Positions 48,411-59,297 of a DNA stretch of 64,000 bases are shown here, one piece after another. This stretch comes from Rhinopithecus roxellana (taxonomy: Eukaryota; Chordata; Mammalia; Primates; Cercopithecidae): assembly GCF_007565055.1 (NCBI RefSeq), contig NC_044553.1, forward strand, positions 103,391,858-103,455,857, written 5' to 3'. The stretch's first letter is position 1. The number at the start of each line of letters is the position of its first letter. A model generated the notes under the pieces. The model saw only the letters and a list, made by a program, of their open reading frames with translations. It was not told the origin of the DNA and did not search any database. Made by a program: the position numbers and the translations under genes.

Positions 48411-51400
48411 TCATCGTTCAGTTCCCACCTATGAGTGAGAACATGCGGTGTTTGGTTTTCTGTTCTTGTGATAGTTTTGCTAAGAACGATGGTTTCCAGC
48501 TGCATCCATGTCCCTACAAAGGATGCAAACTCATCCTTTTTTATGGCTGCATAGTATTCCATGGTGTATATGTGCCACATTTTCTTAATCCAGTCTGTCA
48601 CAGATGGACATTTGGGTTGATTCCAAGTCTTTGCTATTGTGAATAGTGCCACAATAAACATACGTGTGCATGTGTCTTTGTAGTAGAATAATTTATAATC
48701 CTTTGGGTATATACCCAGTAGTGGGATGGCTGGGTCATATGGTACATCTAGTTCTAGATCCTTGAGGAATTGCCATACTGTTTTCCATAATGGTTGAACT
48801 AGTTTACAATCCCACCAACAGTGTAAAAGTGTTCCTATTTCTCCACATCCTCTCCAACACCTGTTGTTTCCTGAATTTTTAATGATTGCCATTCTAACTG
48901 GTGTGAGATGGTATCTCATTGTGGTTTTGATTTGCATTTCTCTGATGGCGAGTGATGATGAGTATTTTTTCATGTGTCTGTTGGCTGTATGAATGTCTTC
49001 TTTTGAGAAATGTCTGTTCATATCCTTTGCCCACTTTTTGATGGGGTTGTTTGTTTTTTTCTTGTATATTTGTTTGAGTTCTTTGTAGATTCTGGATATC
49101 AGCCCTTTGTCAGATGAGTAGATTGCAAAAATTTTCTCCCATTCTGTAGGTTGCCTGTTCACTCTGATGGTAGTTTCTTTTGCTGTGCAGAAGCTCTTTA
49201 GTTTACTTAGATCCCATTTGTCAATTTTGGCTTTTGCTGTCGTTGCTTTTGGTGTTTTAGACATGAAGTCCTTGCCCATGCCTATGTCCTGAATGGTACT
49301 ACCTAGGTTTTCTTCTAGGGTTTTTATGGTATTAGGTCTAACATTTAAGTCTCTAATCCATCTTGAATTAATCTTCGTATAAGGAGTAAGGAAAGGATCC
49401 AGTTTCAACTTTCTACTTATGGCTAGCCAATTTTCCCAGCACCATTTATTAAATAGGGAATCCTTTCCCCATTTCTTGTTTCTCTCAGGTTTGTCAAAGA
49501 TCAGATGGCTGTAGATGTGTGGTATTATTTCTGAGGACTCTGTTCTGTTCCATTGGTCTATATCTCTGTTTTGGTACCAGTACCATGCTGTTTTGGTTAC
49601 TGTAGCCTTGTAGTATAGTTTGAAGTCAGGTAGCGTGATGCCTCCAGCTTTGTTCTTTTGACTTAGGATTGTCTTGGCAATGCGGGCTCTTTTTTGGTTC
49701 CATATGAACTTTAAAGCAGTTTTTTCCAATTCTGTGAAGAAAGTCATTGGTAGCTTGATGGGGATGGCATTGAATCTATAAATAACCTTGGGCAGTATGG
49801 CCATTTTCACGATATTGATTCTTCCTATCCATGAGCATGGTATATTCTTCCATTTGTTTGTGTCCTCTTTTATTTCACTGAGCAGTGGTTTGTAGTTCTC
49901 CTTGAAGAGGTCCTTTACATCCCTTGTAAGTTGGATTCCTAGGTATTTTATTCTCTTTGAAGCAATTGTGAATGAAAGTTCATTCCTGATTTGGCTCTCT
50001 GCTTGTCTGTTACTGGTGTATAAGAATGCTTGTGATTTTTGCACATTAATTTTGTATCCTGAGACTTTGCTGAAGTTGCTTATCAGCTTAAGGAGATTTT
50101 GGGCTGAGACGATGGGGTTTTCTAAATATACAATCATGTCATCTGCAAACAGGGACAATTTAACTTCTTCTTTTCCTAACTGAATACCCTTGATTTCTTT
50201 CTCTTGCCTGATTGCCCTAGCCAGAACTTCCAACACTATGTTGAATAGGAGTGGTGAGAGAGGGCATCCTTGTCTTGTGCCAGTTTTCAAAGGGAATTTT
50301 ACCAGTTTTTGCCCATTCAGTATGATATTAGCTGTGGGTTTGTCATAAATAGCTCTTATTATTTTGAGGTACGTTCCATCAATACCGAATTTATTGAGAG
50401 TTTTTAGCATGAAGGGCTGTTGAATTTTATCAAAAGCCTTTTCTGCATCTATTGAGATAATCATGTGGTTCTTGTCTTTGGTTCTGTTTATATGCTGGAT
50501 TACGTTTATTGATTTGCGAATGTTGAACCAGCCTTGCATCCCAGGGATGAAGCCCACTTGATCATGGTGGATAAGCTTTTTGATGTGCTGCTGAATCCGG
50601 TTTGCCAGTATTTTATTGAGGATTTTTGCATCGATGTTCATCAGTGATATTGGTCTAAAATTCTCTTTTTTTGTTGTGTCTCTGCCAGGCTTTCATATCA
50701 GGATGATGTTGGCCTCACAAAATGAGTTAGGGAGGATTCCCTCTTTTTCTATTAGATTGGAATAGTTTCAGAAGGAATGGTACCAGCTCCTCCTTGTACC
50801 TCTGGTAGAATTCAGCTGTGAATCCATCTGGTCCTGGACTTTTTTTGGTGGGTAGGCTATTAATTGTTGCCTCAATTTCAGAGCCTGCTATTGGTCTATT
50901 CAGGGATTCAACTTCTTCCTGGTTTAGTCTTGGGAGAGTATAAGTGTCCAGGAAATTATCCATTTCTTCTAGATTTTCTAGTTGATTTGCGTAGAGGTGT
51001 TTACAGTAATGTCTGATGGTAGTTTGTATTTCTGTGGGGTTGGTGGTGATATCCCCTTTATCATTTTTTATTGCGTCTATTTGATTCCTCTCTCTTTTCT
51101 TCTTTATTAGTCTTGCTAGCGGTCTGTCAATTTTGTTGATCTTTTCAAAAAACCAACTCCTGGATTCATTGATTTTTTGGAGGGTTTTTTGTGTCTCTAT
51201 CTCCTTCAGTTCTGCTCTGATCTTAGTTATTTCTTGCCTTCTGCTGGCTTTTGAATGTGTTTGCTCTTGCCTCTCTAGTTTTTTTAATTGTGATGTTAGA
51301 TTGTCAATTTTAGATCTTTCCAGCTTTCTCTTGTGGGCATTTAGTGCTATAAATTTCCCTCTACACACTGCTTTAAATGTGTCCCAGAGATTCTGGTATG

Positions 51401-52247
51401 TTGTATCTTTGTTCTCATTGGTTTCAAAGAACATCTTTATTTCTGCTTTCATTTCGTTATGTACCCAGTAGTCATTCAGGAGCAGGTTGTTCAGTTTCCA
51501 TGTAGTTGGGCGGTTTTGATTGCGTTTCTTAGTCCTGAGTTCTAGTTTGATTGCACTGCGGTCTGAGAGACAGTTTGTTATAATTTCTGTTCTTTTACAT
51601 TTGCTGAGGAGTGCTTTACTTCCAATTATGTGGTCAATTTTGGAATAAGTGCGATGTGGTGCTGAGAAGAATGTATATTCTGTTGATTTGGGGTGGAGAG
51701 TTCTATAGATGTCTATTAGGTCCGCTTGGTGCAGAGATGAGTTCAATTCCTGGATATCCTTGTTAACTTTCTGTCTCGTTGATCTGTCTAATGTTGACAG
51801 TGGAGTGTTGAAGTCTCCCATTATTATTGTATGGGAGTCTAAGTCTCTTTGTAAGTCTCTAAGGACTTGCTTTATGAATCTGGGTGCTCCTGTATTGGGT
51901 GCATATATATTTAGGAGAGTTAGCTCTTCCTGTTGAATTGATCCCTTTACCATTATGTAATGGCCTTCTTTGTCTGTTTTGATCTTTGATGGTTTAAAGT
52001 CTGTTTTATCAGAGACTAGGATTGCAAACCCTGCTTTTTTTTGTTCTCCATTTGCTTGGTAGATCTTCCTCCATCCCTTTATTTTGAGCGTATGTATATC
52101 CCTGCATGTGAGATGGGTCTCCTGAATACAGCAGACTGATGGGTCTTGACTCTTTATCCAGTTTGCCAGTCTGTGTCTTTTAATTGGACCATGTAGTCCA
52201 TTAACATTTAAGGTTAATATTGTTATGTGTGAACTTGATCCTGCCAT
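48411..52247 (-). pseudogene. L1 ORF2, broken by two frameshifts and an endonuclease H230R change
   Basis: ATG at 52247 opens MAGSSSHITILTLN, the apurinic-like endonuclease. Asn14 and Glu43 are present and GDFNTPLS is intact, but codon 230 (51560-51558) is CGC (Arg), giving LSDRSAIKL where the catalytic His is expected. A one-base insertion at about 50754 ends the first frame after 506 codons. The next frame carries RT with FADDMIVYLENP and runs on through the Cys-rich region (GNNRCWRGCGEIGTLLHCWW). A second one-base insertion (extra T at about 48474-48477) replaces the last roughly 19 residues. Family length is about 1275. The protein makes a nick-and-reverse-transcribe enzyme in active elements; this copy is dead. 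Confidence 0.92.
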
Positions 52248-52310
52248 TATGATATTAACTGGTTATTTTGCTCGTAAGTTGATGCAGTTTCTTCCTAGCC
52301 TCGATGGTCT

Positions 52311-53327
52311 TTACATTTTGGCATGTTTTTGCAATGGCTGGTACCGGTTGTTCCTTACCATGTTTAGTGCTTCCTTCAGGGTCTCTTGTAAGGCAGGCCT
52401 GGTGGTGACAAAATCTCTAAGCATTTGCTTATCTGTAAAGGATTTTATTTCTCCTTCACTTATGAAACTTAGTTTGGCTGGGTATGAAATTCTGGGTTGA
52501 AAATTCTTTTCTTTAAGAACGTTGAATATTGGCCCCCACTCTCTTCTGGCTTGTAGAGTTTCTGCCAAGAGATCTGCTGTTAGTCTGATGGGCTTCCCTT
52601 TGTGGGTAACCCGACCTTTCTCTCTGGCTGCCCTTAAGATTTTTTTCTTCATTTCAACTTTGGTGAATCTGGCAATTATGTGTCTTGGAGTTGCTCTTCT
52701 GGAGGAGTATCTTTGTGGCATTCTCTGTATTTCCTGAATTTGAATGTTGGCCTGCCCTACTAGGTTGGGGAAGTTCTCCTGGATGATATCCTGAAGAGTG
52801 TTTTCCAACTTGGTTCCATTTTCCCCCTCCCTTTCAGGCACCCCAATCAGACGTAGATTTGGTCTTTTTACATAATCCCATACTTCTTGCAGGCTTTGTT
52901 CATTTCTTTTTCTTCTTTTTTCTTTTGGTTTCTCTTCTCGCTTCATTTCATTCATTTGATCCTCAATCGCTGATACTCTTTCTTCCAGTTGATCGAGTCG
53001 GTTACTGAAGCTTGTGCATTTGTCACGTATTTCTCGTGTCATGGTTTTCATCTCTGTCATTTCGTTTATGACCTTCTCTGCATTAATTAGTCTAGCTGTC
53101 AATTCTTCCACTCTTTTTTCAAGATTTTTAGTTTCTTTGCGCTGGGTACGTAATTCCTCCTTTAGCTCTGAGAAGTTTGATGGACTGAAGCCTTCTTCTC
53201 TCATCTCGTCAAAGTCATTCTCTGACCAGCTTTGATCCGTTGCTGGCGATGGGCTGCGCTCCTTTGCAGGGGGAGATGCGCTCTTATTTTTTGAATTTCC
53301 AGCTTTTCTGCCCTGTTTTTTCCCCAT
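52311..53327 (-). CDS. L1 ORF1 (338 codons, intact)
   Basis: The uninterrupted frame MGKKQGRKAGNSKN... to ...QPLQKHAKM has the usual ORF1p length of 338 residues. ORF1p is a trimeric RNA-binding chaperone that coats L1 RNA. Visible order: a disordered N-terminus rich in Ser/Pro/Lys (1-50); a long coiled coil with heptads (about 50-150, ending SAIEDQMNEMKREEK); an RRM-like region (about 157-252, containing RPNLRLIGVPERE); and a C-terminal domain (253-338, containing LQARREWGPIFNVL). No stop or frameshift is present. As ORF2 is damaged, the element cannot move itself, but the ORF1 frame is preserved. Confidence 0.93.
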   Translation of the reverse strand: MGKKQGRKAGNSKNKSASPPAKERSPSPATDQSWSENDFDEMREEGFSPSNFSELKEELRTQRKETKNLEKRVEELTARLINAEKVINEMTEMKTMTREIRDKCTSFSNRLDQLEERVSAIEDQMNEMKREEKPKEKRRKRNEQSLQEVWDYVKRPNLRLIGVPEREGENGTKLENTLQDIIQENFPNLVGQANIQIQEIQRMPQRYSSRRATPRHIIARFTKVEMKKKILRAAREKGRVTHKGKPIRLTADLLAETLQARREWGPIFNVLKEKNFQPRISYPAKLSFISEGEIKSFTDKQMLRDFVTTRPALQETLKEALNMVRNNRYQPLQKHAKM

Positions 53328-54377
53328 CTTTGTGGTTTTATCTGTCTCTGGTCTTTGATGATGGTGATGTACCGATGGGGTTTTGGTATAGGTGTCCTTC
53401 CTGTTTGATAGTTTTCCTTCTGACAGTCAGGACCCTCAGCTGTAGGTCTGTTGGAGATTGCTTGAGGTCCACTCCAGACCCTGTTTGCCTGGGTATCAGC
53501 AGCAGAGGCTGCAGAAGATAGAATATTGCTGAACAGCGAGTGTACCTGTCTGATTCTTACTTTGGAAGCTTCCTCTCAGGGGTGTACTCCACCGTGTGAG
53601 GTGTGGGGTGTCAGACTCCCCCTAGTGGGGGATGTCTCCCAGTTAGGCTACTCAGGGGTCAGGGACCCACTTAAGCAGGCAGTCTGTCCGTTCTCAGATC
53701 TCAACCTCCGTGTTTGGAGATCCACTGCTCTCTTCAAAGCTGTCAGACAGAGTCGTTCGCGTCTCCACAGGCCTCTGCTGCTTCCCCTGTTGTTTTTTAC
53801 CTGTACCCTGTCCCCAGAGGTGGAGTCTACAGAGACAGGCAGGTTTCCTTGAGCTGCTGTGAGCTCCACCCAGTTCGAGCTTCCCAGCGGCTTTGTTTAC
53901 CTACTTAAGCCTCAGCAATGGCGGGCGCCCCTCCCCCAGCCTCGCTGCTGCCTTGCGGTTAGATCGCCGCAGACTGCTGTGTTAGCAATGAGGGAGGCTC
54001 CGTGGGCGTGGGACCCTCCTGGCCAGGGGTGGGATATATTCTCCTGGTGTGCCCGTTTGCTTAAAGCGCAGTATTGGGGTGGGAGTTACCCGATTTTCCA
54101 GGTGTTGTGTGTTTCAGTTCCCCTGTCTAGGAAAAGGGATTCCCTTCCCCCTTGCGCTTCCCAGGTGAGGCGATGCCTCGCCCTGCTTCAGCTCTCGCTG
54201 GTCAGGCTGCAGCAGCTGACCAGCACCGATTGTCTGGCACTCCCTAGTGAGATGACCCCAGTACCTCAGTTGAAAATGCAGAAATCACCGGTCTTCTGTG
54301 TCGCTCGCACTGGGAGTTGGAGACTGGAGCTGTTCCTATTCGGCCATCTTGCGATTCTGCTTCTTCATCGGCACCTC
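53328..54377 (-). promoter_or_regulatory. L1 5'UTR: internal promoter and antisense promoter region
   Basis: This is a CpG-containing leader of about 1.05 kb. The YY1 box (CGGCCATCTTG on the plus strand, 54341-54351) marks the start. The region around 53860-54000 corresponds to the human L1 antisense promoter, which fires in the plus direction here, the same as RALGAPA1. The primate ORF0 start (ATGGCGGGCGCC, 53918) is present but a TAG at 53960 stops it after 14 codons. Confidence 0.75.
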
Positions 54378-54483
54378 TGTATTTTATTTTATTTTTTTGG
54401 TCTCCATTTATGTCCTTTCTAATCTTTATTTCCTTCTTTGTGCTTTAGGATTAGTTTGCTCCTTATTTTTGTATGTATGTATG

Positions 54484-54631
54484 ACCACACCTGGCTATTT
54501 TTAATTTCTTTGTAGAGATGGAGTCTCACTCTGTTGCCCTGGCTGGTCTTGAACTGCTGGCCTCAATTGAGACTCCCGCTTCGGCCTCCCAAAGGGTTGG
54601 GATTATAGGCATGAACCAACGCGCCCAGCCA
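54484..54631 (-). mobile_element. Alu monomer fragment
   Basis: Antisense single-arm Alu piece just right of the young L1, within the old L1. Confidence 0.82.
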
Positions 54632-55304
54632 ATGTTCTTACTTCCTAAGGTAGAACATTAGGTTGATTTTCAGATTTCTTTTTCATATAGCAATTTAAAG
54701 CTATTGATTTTTCTGTAAGCACTGCATTAGCTGGATGCCATAAGTTTTGGTATGTTGTATTTTCATTTACATTCATCTCAAAGATTTTCTAACTTCTCCT
54801 GTGATTTTTCTTTGACCAATTGGTTATTTAGTTGTGTATTGCTAAATTTCCACGTATTTGTGAGTTTTCTTAATTTCCTTGTTATTGAGTTCTAATTTCA
54901 TTCCACTGTGGCCAGATGTCTTCAGTCCTTTTAAATTACTGAAGTTTATTTTATAGCCTTACATATGATCTATTTTGGATAGTATCCGTGTGCATTTGAA
55001 AAGACTGTGTATTCTTTTGTTGTTGGATGGGGCATTCAATAGATGTGTGTTAGATCTGGTTGCATTATAGTATTGTTTAGGTCTTCTGTTTTCACTTCTG
55101 TCTAGTTCTATTCGTTATTGAAAGTAGAGTGTTGACTCTTAAACTATCATTGAATTGTCAGTATATTCCTTCAATTCTGTCAGTTTCTGCTTTGGGGTTG
55201 GGAGTTCTGTTGTTAAGTGCATATATGTTCACAATTGTTATATCTTCTTAAAATATTAACCCTTTAACCGTTATAAAATGTCCTTCTTCTCTAGTAATAA
55301 TTTG

Positions 55305-55610
55305 TTTTTTTTTTTTTGAGACAGAGTCTAGCTCTGTTACCCATGCTGGAGTGCAGTGGTGCGATCTCAACTCACTGCAACCTCTGCCTCCCGGGTTCAA
55401 GTGATTCTTCTGATTTAGCCTCCCAGGTAGCTGGGACTACAGGCGCCCACCACCACGCCCAGCTAATATTTGTATTTTTAGTAGAGATGGGGTTTTACCG
55501 TGTTGGCCAGGATGGTCCCAATCTCAACCTGGTGATCCACCCACCTCGGGATCCGCCCACCTCGGCCTCCTACAGTGCTGCAATTACAGGCATGAGCCAC
55601 TGTGCCCAGA
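55305..55610 (-). mobile_element. Alu
   Basis: Antisense Alu; an internal 'gatccRcccacctcgg' doublet at 55533-55564. Confidence 0.92.
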
Positions 55611-55653
55611 CTAATTTTGATCATTTTTATTAGCATTAGAAAGTACATAATTT

Positions 55654-55950
55654 GGCTGGGCGCGGTGGCTGAAGCCTGTAATCCCAGCACTGTGGGAGGC
55701 CGAGGCGGGCGGATCACAAGGTCAGGAGATCGAGACCATCCTGGCTAACACAGTGAAACCCCGTCTCTACTGAAAATAGAAAACATTAGCTGGGTGTGAT
55801 GGCGGGCACCTGTAGTCCCAGCTACTCGGGGGGCTGAGGCAGGAGAATGGCGTGAACCCAGGAGGCGGAGCTTGCAGTGAGCCGAGATTGTGCCACTGCA
55901 CTCCAGCCTGGGCGACAGAGCGAGACTCTGTCTCAAAAAAAAAAAAAAAA
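55654..55950 (+). mobile_element. AluY-like
   Basis: Young sense Alu; agaaagtacataattt perfectly duplicated at 55638-55653 and 55951-55966. Confidence 0.95.
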
Positions 55951-56189
55951 AGAAAGTACATAATTTCCAGACTTTGTTAGCATGCCTTATGGAAAGGAAA
56001 TTGAGAGACAATATTTTGGCTCCTAATAAGTTGCGAAATCTTGAGTTGATTCATATTTGCTTTTGTTGTGTTTTTTTCTGGTTTGCTTTGTTATTGTTCC
56101 CATTTTCTTTTTTCTCCTAGAACATTGTGTTTTTGAAACATTAATTTTAGGAAATTTAGAGGTAATTATAGCAACCTATTTCTTTCTTT

Positions 56190-56499
56190 ATTGTTATTAT
56201 TATTATTATTATTTTTAGTGACAAGATCTCGCTCTGTTGCCTAGACTGTAGTGCATTGGCTCAATCATAGCACACTGCAACTTAGTTTAAATTCCTAGGC
56301 TCAAGGAATTCCCCCACCTTAGTCTCCAGAGTTGCTGGGACTATAGGCACATGCCACCATACTTGGCTGATTTTTTAGTTTTGTAGAAATGGAGTCTCAA
56401 TGTGTTGCCCAGACTGGTCTCAAACGCCTGACCTCAAACAACTCTCCCACTTCAGCCTCCTAAAGTACTGGGATTACAGATGTCAATCACCTTGCTCAG
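56190..56499 (-). mobile_element. Old Alu (AluJ-like)
   Basis: Diverged antisense Alu preceded by (TTA)n. 55967-56189 is unique. Confidence 0.88.
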
Positions 56500-56739
56500 C
56501 CCAAGCCTGTTTTATTCTAATTTCATAATTCTTTAAACTACTCTGTGGGAAAACTAGAACACCTTTCTTCTTTATTTCAGTTGTATGTATTTTTATTTTG
56601 ATATTTGATAAAATATATTTAACTAGTGTTTGATGACTATTATTCTTATAGGCAGATAATAGATAAATATTTAGTATTCTTTTTTTACAGATGTGTTACT
56701 TTGGAGGCTGAATAGACGTAGGGTTCCTGTTGTTTAAAT

Positions 56740-56925
56740 CCTGACTCTACTTATGAACTAAGTTTCTTAGACTCTCTGTACCTAAATTTTCTCATCTGTA
56801 AAATGGAGATAATAATGGTACTAATTTTGTAGTGTTGCTATGTAGATTATAGGAATTAGTTTCTGTGAAGTGCTGAGAATAGTGCGCATTGTTTAGAAAA
56901 CATTCACTTTGTGTTAAGCATTATT
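56740..56925 (+). mobile_element. MIR element
   Basis: Sense MIR: 'tcctgactctacttatgaac', 'tttctcatctgtaaaatggagataataatgg', 'agtgctgagaatagtgc'. 56926-57390 holds nothing recognised. Confidence 0.75.
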
Positions 56926-57391
56926 ATTTTGTCTAGTTCTGTGAAAAGTCACATAAGTAGTAAGTGTTACAAACAGGAGTGAAATATGGGTATTCTAATT
57001 CCAGTCAAGATGAGTCTGTGCTATTTTCCTGTCAGTAGGTTATGCAGTCTTTTCCAAGGTAAAAATTTCCATATTGTATGAACTGAATATAATAAAGTAA
57101 AAATAATTAATTTTGTTAGTAATAAAACACATTTGAGTACATATTGTTTGCTTGGCATTGTGCCAATTTTTAGAAATCCTGAGGTAGACACAGTTTCTAT
57201 TCTAAAGATGCTAGACTAGTCCTGGAAGAAAGACAGTAAGACAGTTGAAACATTGTTCTTTCCATAAAGGTAAATATACAGAATCCAAGGGAATAGAGAG
57301 GAAAGGCATCTTTCCCTTTCCTTGTGGAATGGCAGAACAAAAAAACAGTCTTGGCAAATCACATAGCTAAAACATCACTAAAGAGTTACTA

Positions 57392-57646
57392 TGCCAGGTG
57401 TTGTGACTCACACCTGTAATCCCAACACTTTGAGACCAAGACAGGAAACCAGCCTGGGCAACATAACAAGACCCCATCTCTACAAAAGTTAGCTAGGTGT
57501 GGTGGGGAGGTACCTGGGTCCCAGGTACTTTTGGAGGCTGAGGTGAGAGGATTGCTTGAACTCAGGATGAGGCTGCAGTGAGTTGTAATCATGCCACTGC
57601 ACTCTAGCCTGGGTGACAGAGTGAGACCCTGTCCCCCCCCAAAAAA
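57392..57646 (+). mobile_element. Alu with internal deletions
   Basis: Diverged sense Alu; ends in a C9 run before the A tail. Confidence 0.88.
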
Positions 57647-57865
57647 TTATAATGAATATTCATAGGATATAATGAAAGAGTTTAAAGTACTACCTGTATG
57701 TTGTTACTATTTCACATTATTTTTAAATCTTCTGTTGAGCCTTAGTGCATTCTAAGAAATTAATTGATGTTTACCTTTAACTTGAGTTTATTTACAATGA
57801 ATATTTCTTTATTTCCTTTCAAAAATCTTTTATTTTTTCAGTTGCCTTTTAAAATTATATTTTGA

Positions 57866-58153
57866 GGCTGGACGTGGTGGCTCACGCCTGTAATCGCAGC
57901 ACTTTGGGAGACTGAGGTGGGCAGATCACTTGAAATCAGGCTGGCCAACATGGTGAAACCCCATCTCTACTGAAAATATAAAAATTAGCCGGGTGTGGTA
58001 GTGGGCACCTGTAATCCCAGCTACTCGGGAGTCTGAGACAGGAGAATCGCTTGAACCCTGGAGATGGAGGTTGCAGTTAGCCAAGATTGTACCACTTCAC
58101 TATAGCCTGGGCCGCAGAGCAAGACACCATCTTAAAAAAATAAAACAGAAACA
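57866..58153 (+). mobile_element. Alu
   Basis: Sense Alu with AAAC-type tail; aattatattttg and aattctattttg flank it. Confidence 0.92.
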
Positions 58154-58483
58154 AAAAATTCTATTTTGTATTGTAAGAGAAGTAATGTGCTTTTTATAAA
58201 CAGCTTGGAATAGTAGGAAGTATATAAAGTAGAATTTCTTCACTCTTTTTCACTAATGTTCTCACTTACCCTGAAAATGAACTAAGCAACAATAAAACTA
58301 GTCATGCTTCCTAGAGGTAATGCTGCCTAGTTGTTTGGTATCTTCTATGCATAAATACATATATATACACATAAGTACATATAAGCATATCTCAAGTCTA
58401 CTTGTTTATTTTTATTAAAATGTTCTAAGCTTTAGCCAAAATGAATTTTTTTCCTGGATACTATCATACCTCATGTTTTTCTT

Positions 58484-58895
58484 TCTTTTTTTCATTAATA
58501 CGTGTTTATTGGTAGCACTTAAAAATGATATCTTTTTGTTAACAAAATATATTATTACAATTAATTTGCCCGTGTCATTTTATTTCTTAAAATGTGATTG
58601 CAAGGAAATTTAAAATCACATATGTAGCTAATATTTGTGGCTTGCATTATATTTGTAGGAGACAGTACTGATTTAGACAGATTGCTGGTTCTGCATTTGC
58701 TAATCTCTTCCAAGAAGGACCCAGAAACTACAGTTCTCCAATCTGGATCCCAGAGATTATGAGAGAACCAGGCCACTTTGACTTTTTTTTTTTTTTTAAA
58801 TCTTCATAGTAAATTATTTTTTATTTTTTTAAATTATACTTTAAGTTCTAGGGTACGTGTGTATAACATGCAGGTTTGTTACATATGTATACATG
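58484..58895 (-). mobile_element. L1 tail with probable 3' transduction
   Basis: Reading the minus strand from 58895: about 65 nt of L1 3' end ('aacaaacctgcatgttatac' to 'agaacttaaagtataat'), an A-rich stretch, ATTTACTATGAAGATTT, a 15-A run (58795-58781), then about 280 nt of non-L1 sequence. That sequence ends with AATAAA (58510-58505) and an A-rich tail (58492-58484). catacctcatgtttttctt (58465-58483) and catacctcacgtttttctt (58896-58914) flank the whole unit, 18 of 19 identical. Confidence 0.75.
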
Positions 58896-58914
58896 CATAC
58901 CTCACGTTTTTCTT

Positions 58915-59275
58915 ACTCCATGTATTTTTTATGCCTTGAATGTCCTTCCCATTCAACTCTACCACTTTATGTCTATTGTTCTTCCTGTCCTTAAAAGTCT
59001 TTTCAGATATTATTTTCTCTGTCAGGCCTTTTTTCTTTCCCCACCTTTGTGTTCTGTTGAGCTTTGAAAGTACTCTTGTGTTTCTAAACTGCCATATACT
59101 TTGACATCTCACTTTTAGTACTAACACTTTCTACTGTTCATACAATTATTCGTTTAATTTTGCATGCTCTGCTCTTACAGTTTCTTTAGAGCAGTACTGT
59201 CTGTGTTTAAGCTTTTTAATCCCTAAGTACTTATTTACAAAGCCTGTTGTTGGGTACTTATTTACTGAATAAATA
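58915..59275 (+). mobile_element. L2 fragment
   Basis: Sense L2 phrases ('gccttgaatgtccttccc', 'cttttcagatattattttctctgtcaggcc'). Confidence 0.6.
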
Positions 59276-59297
59276 GTTTCAGACATTATAAATTATT

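Larger units (their letters stand above)
48188..54377 (-). mobile_element. Nearly full-length young L1 (6.19 kb), antisense to RALGAPA1
   Basis: On the minus strand, in order: 5'UTR of about 1.05 kb (54377-53328) with the CAAGATGGCCG YY1 box at 54351-54341; ORF1 (53327-52311); a 63-nt spacer; ORF2 (52247-about 48410, frameshifted); 3'UTR; and an A tail. tgtatttt flanks it (48180-48187 and 54378-54385). It was inserted in an older antisense L1 whose text resumes on both sides. By similarity to human L1PA elements and presence of monkey Alus nearby, it is probably cercopithecoid-specific (inference). Confidence 0.93.
44830..55302 (-). mobile_element. Second ancient L1, antisense, host of the young full-length L1
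   Basis: Old L1 antisense phrases run from 44830 ('ggcttctttcacttagcataatg') through 48179 and resume at 54386 ('ggtctccatttatgtcctttctaatctttattt') to about 55302. Two Alus, a TA microsatellite, a 32-bp inverted duplication and the young L1 lie inside it. Confidence 0.75.

Noticed and set aside
53859..54422. 187-codon plus-strand frame across the L1 5'UTR
   Set aside because: It is open only by composition. The position and start of the known ORF0 frame are different (53918) and that frame stops after 14 codons.
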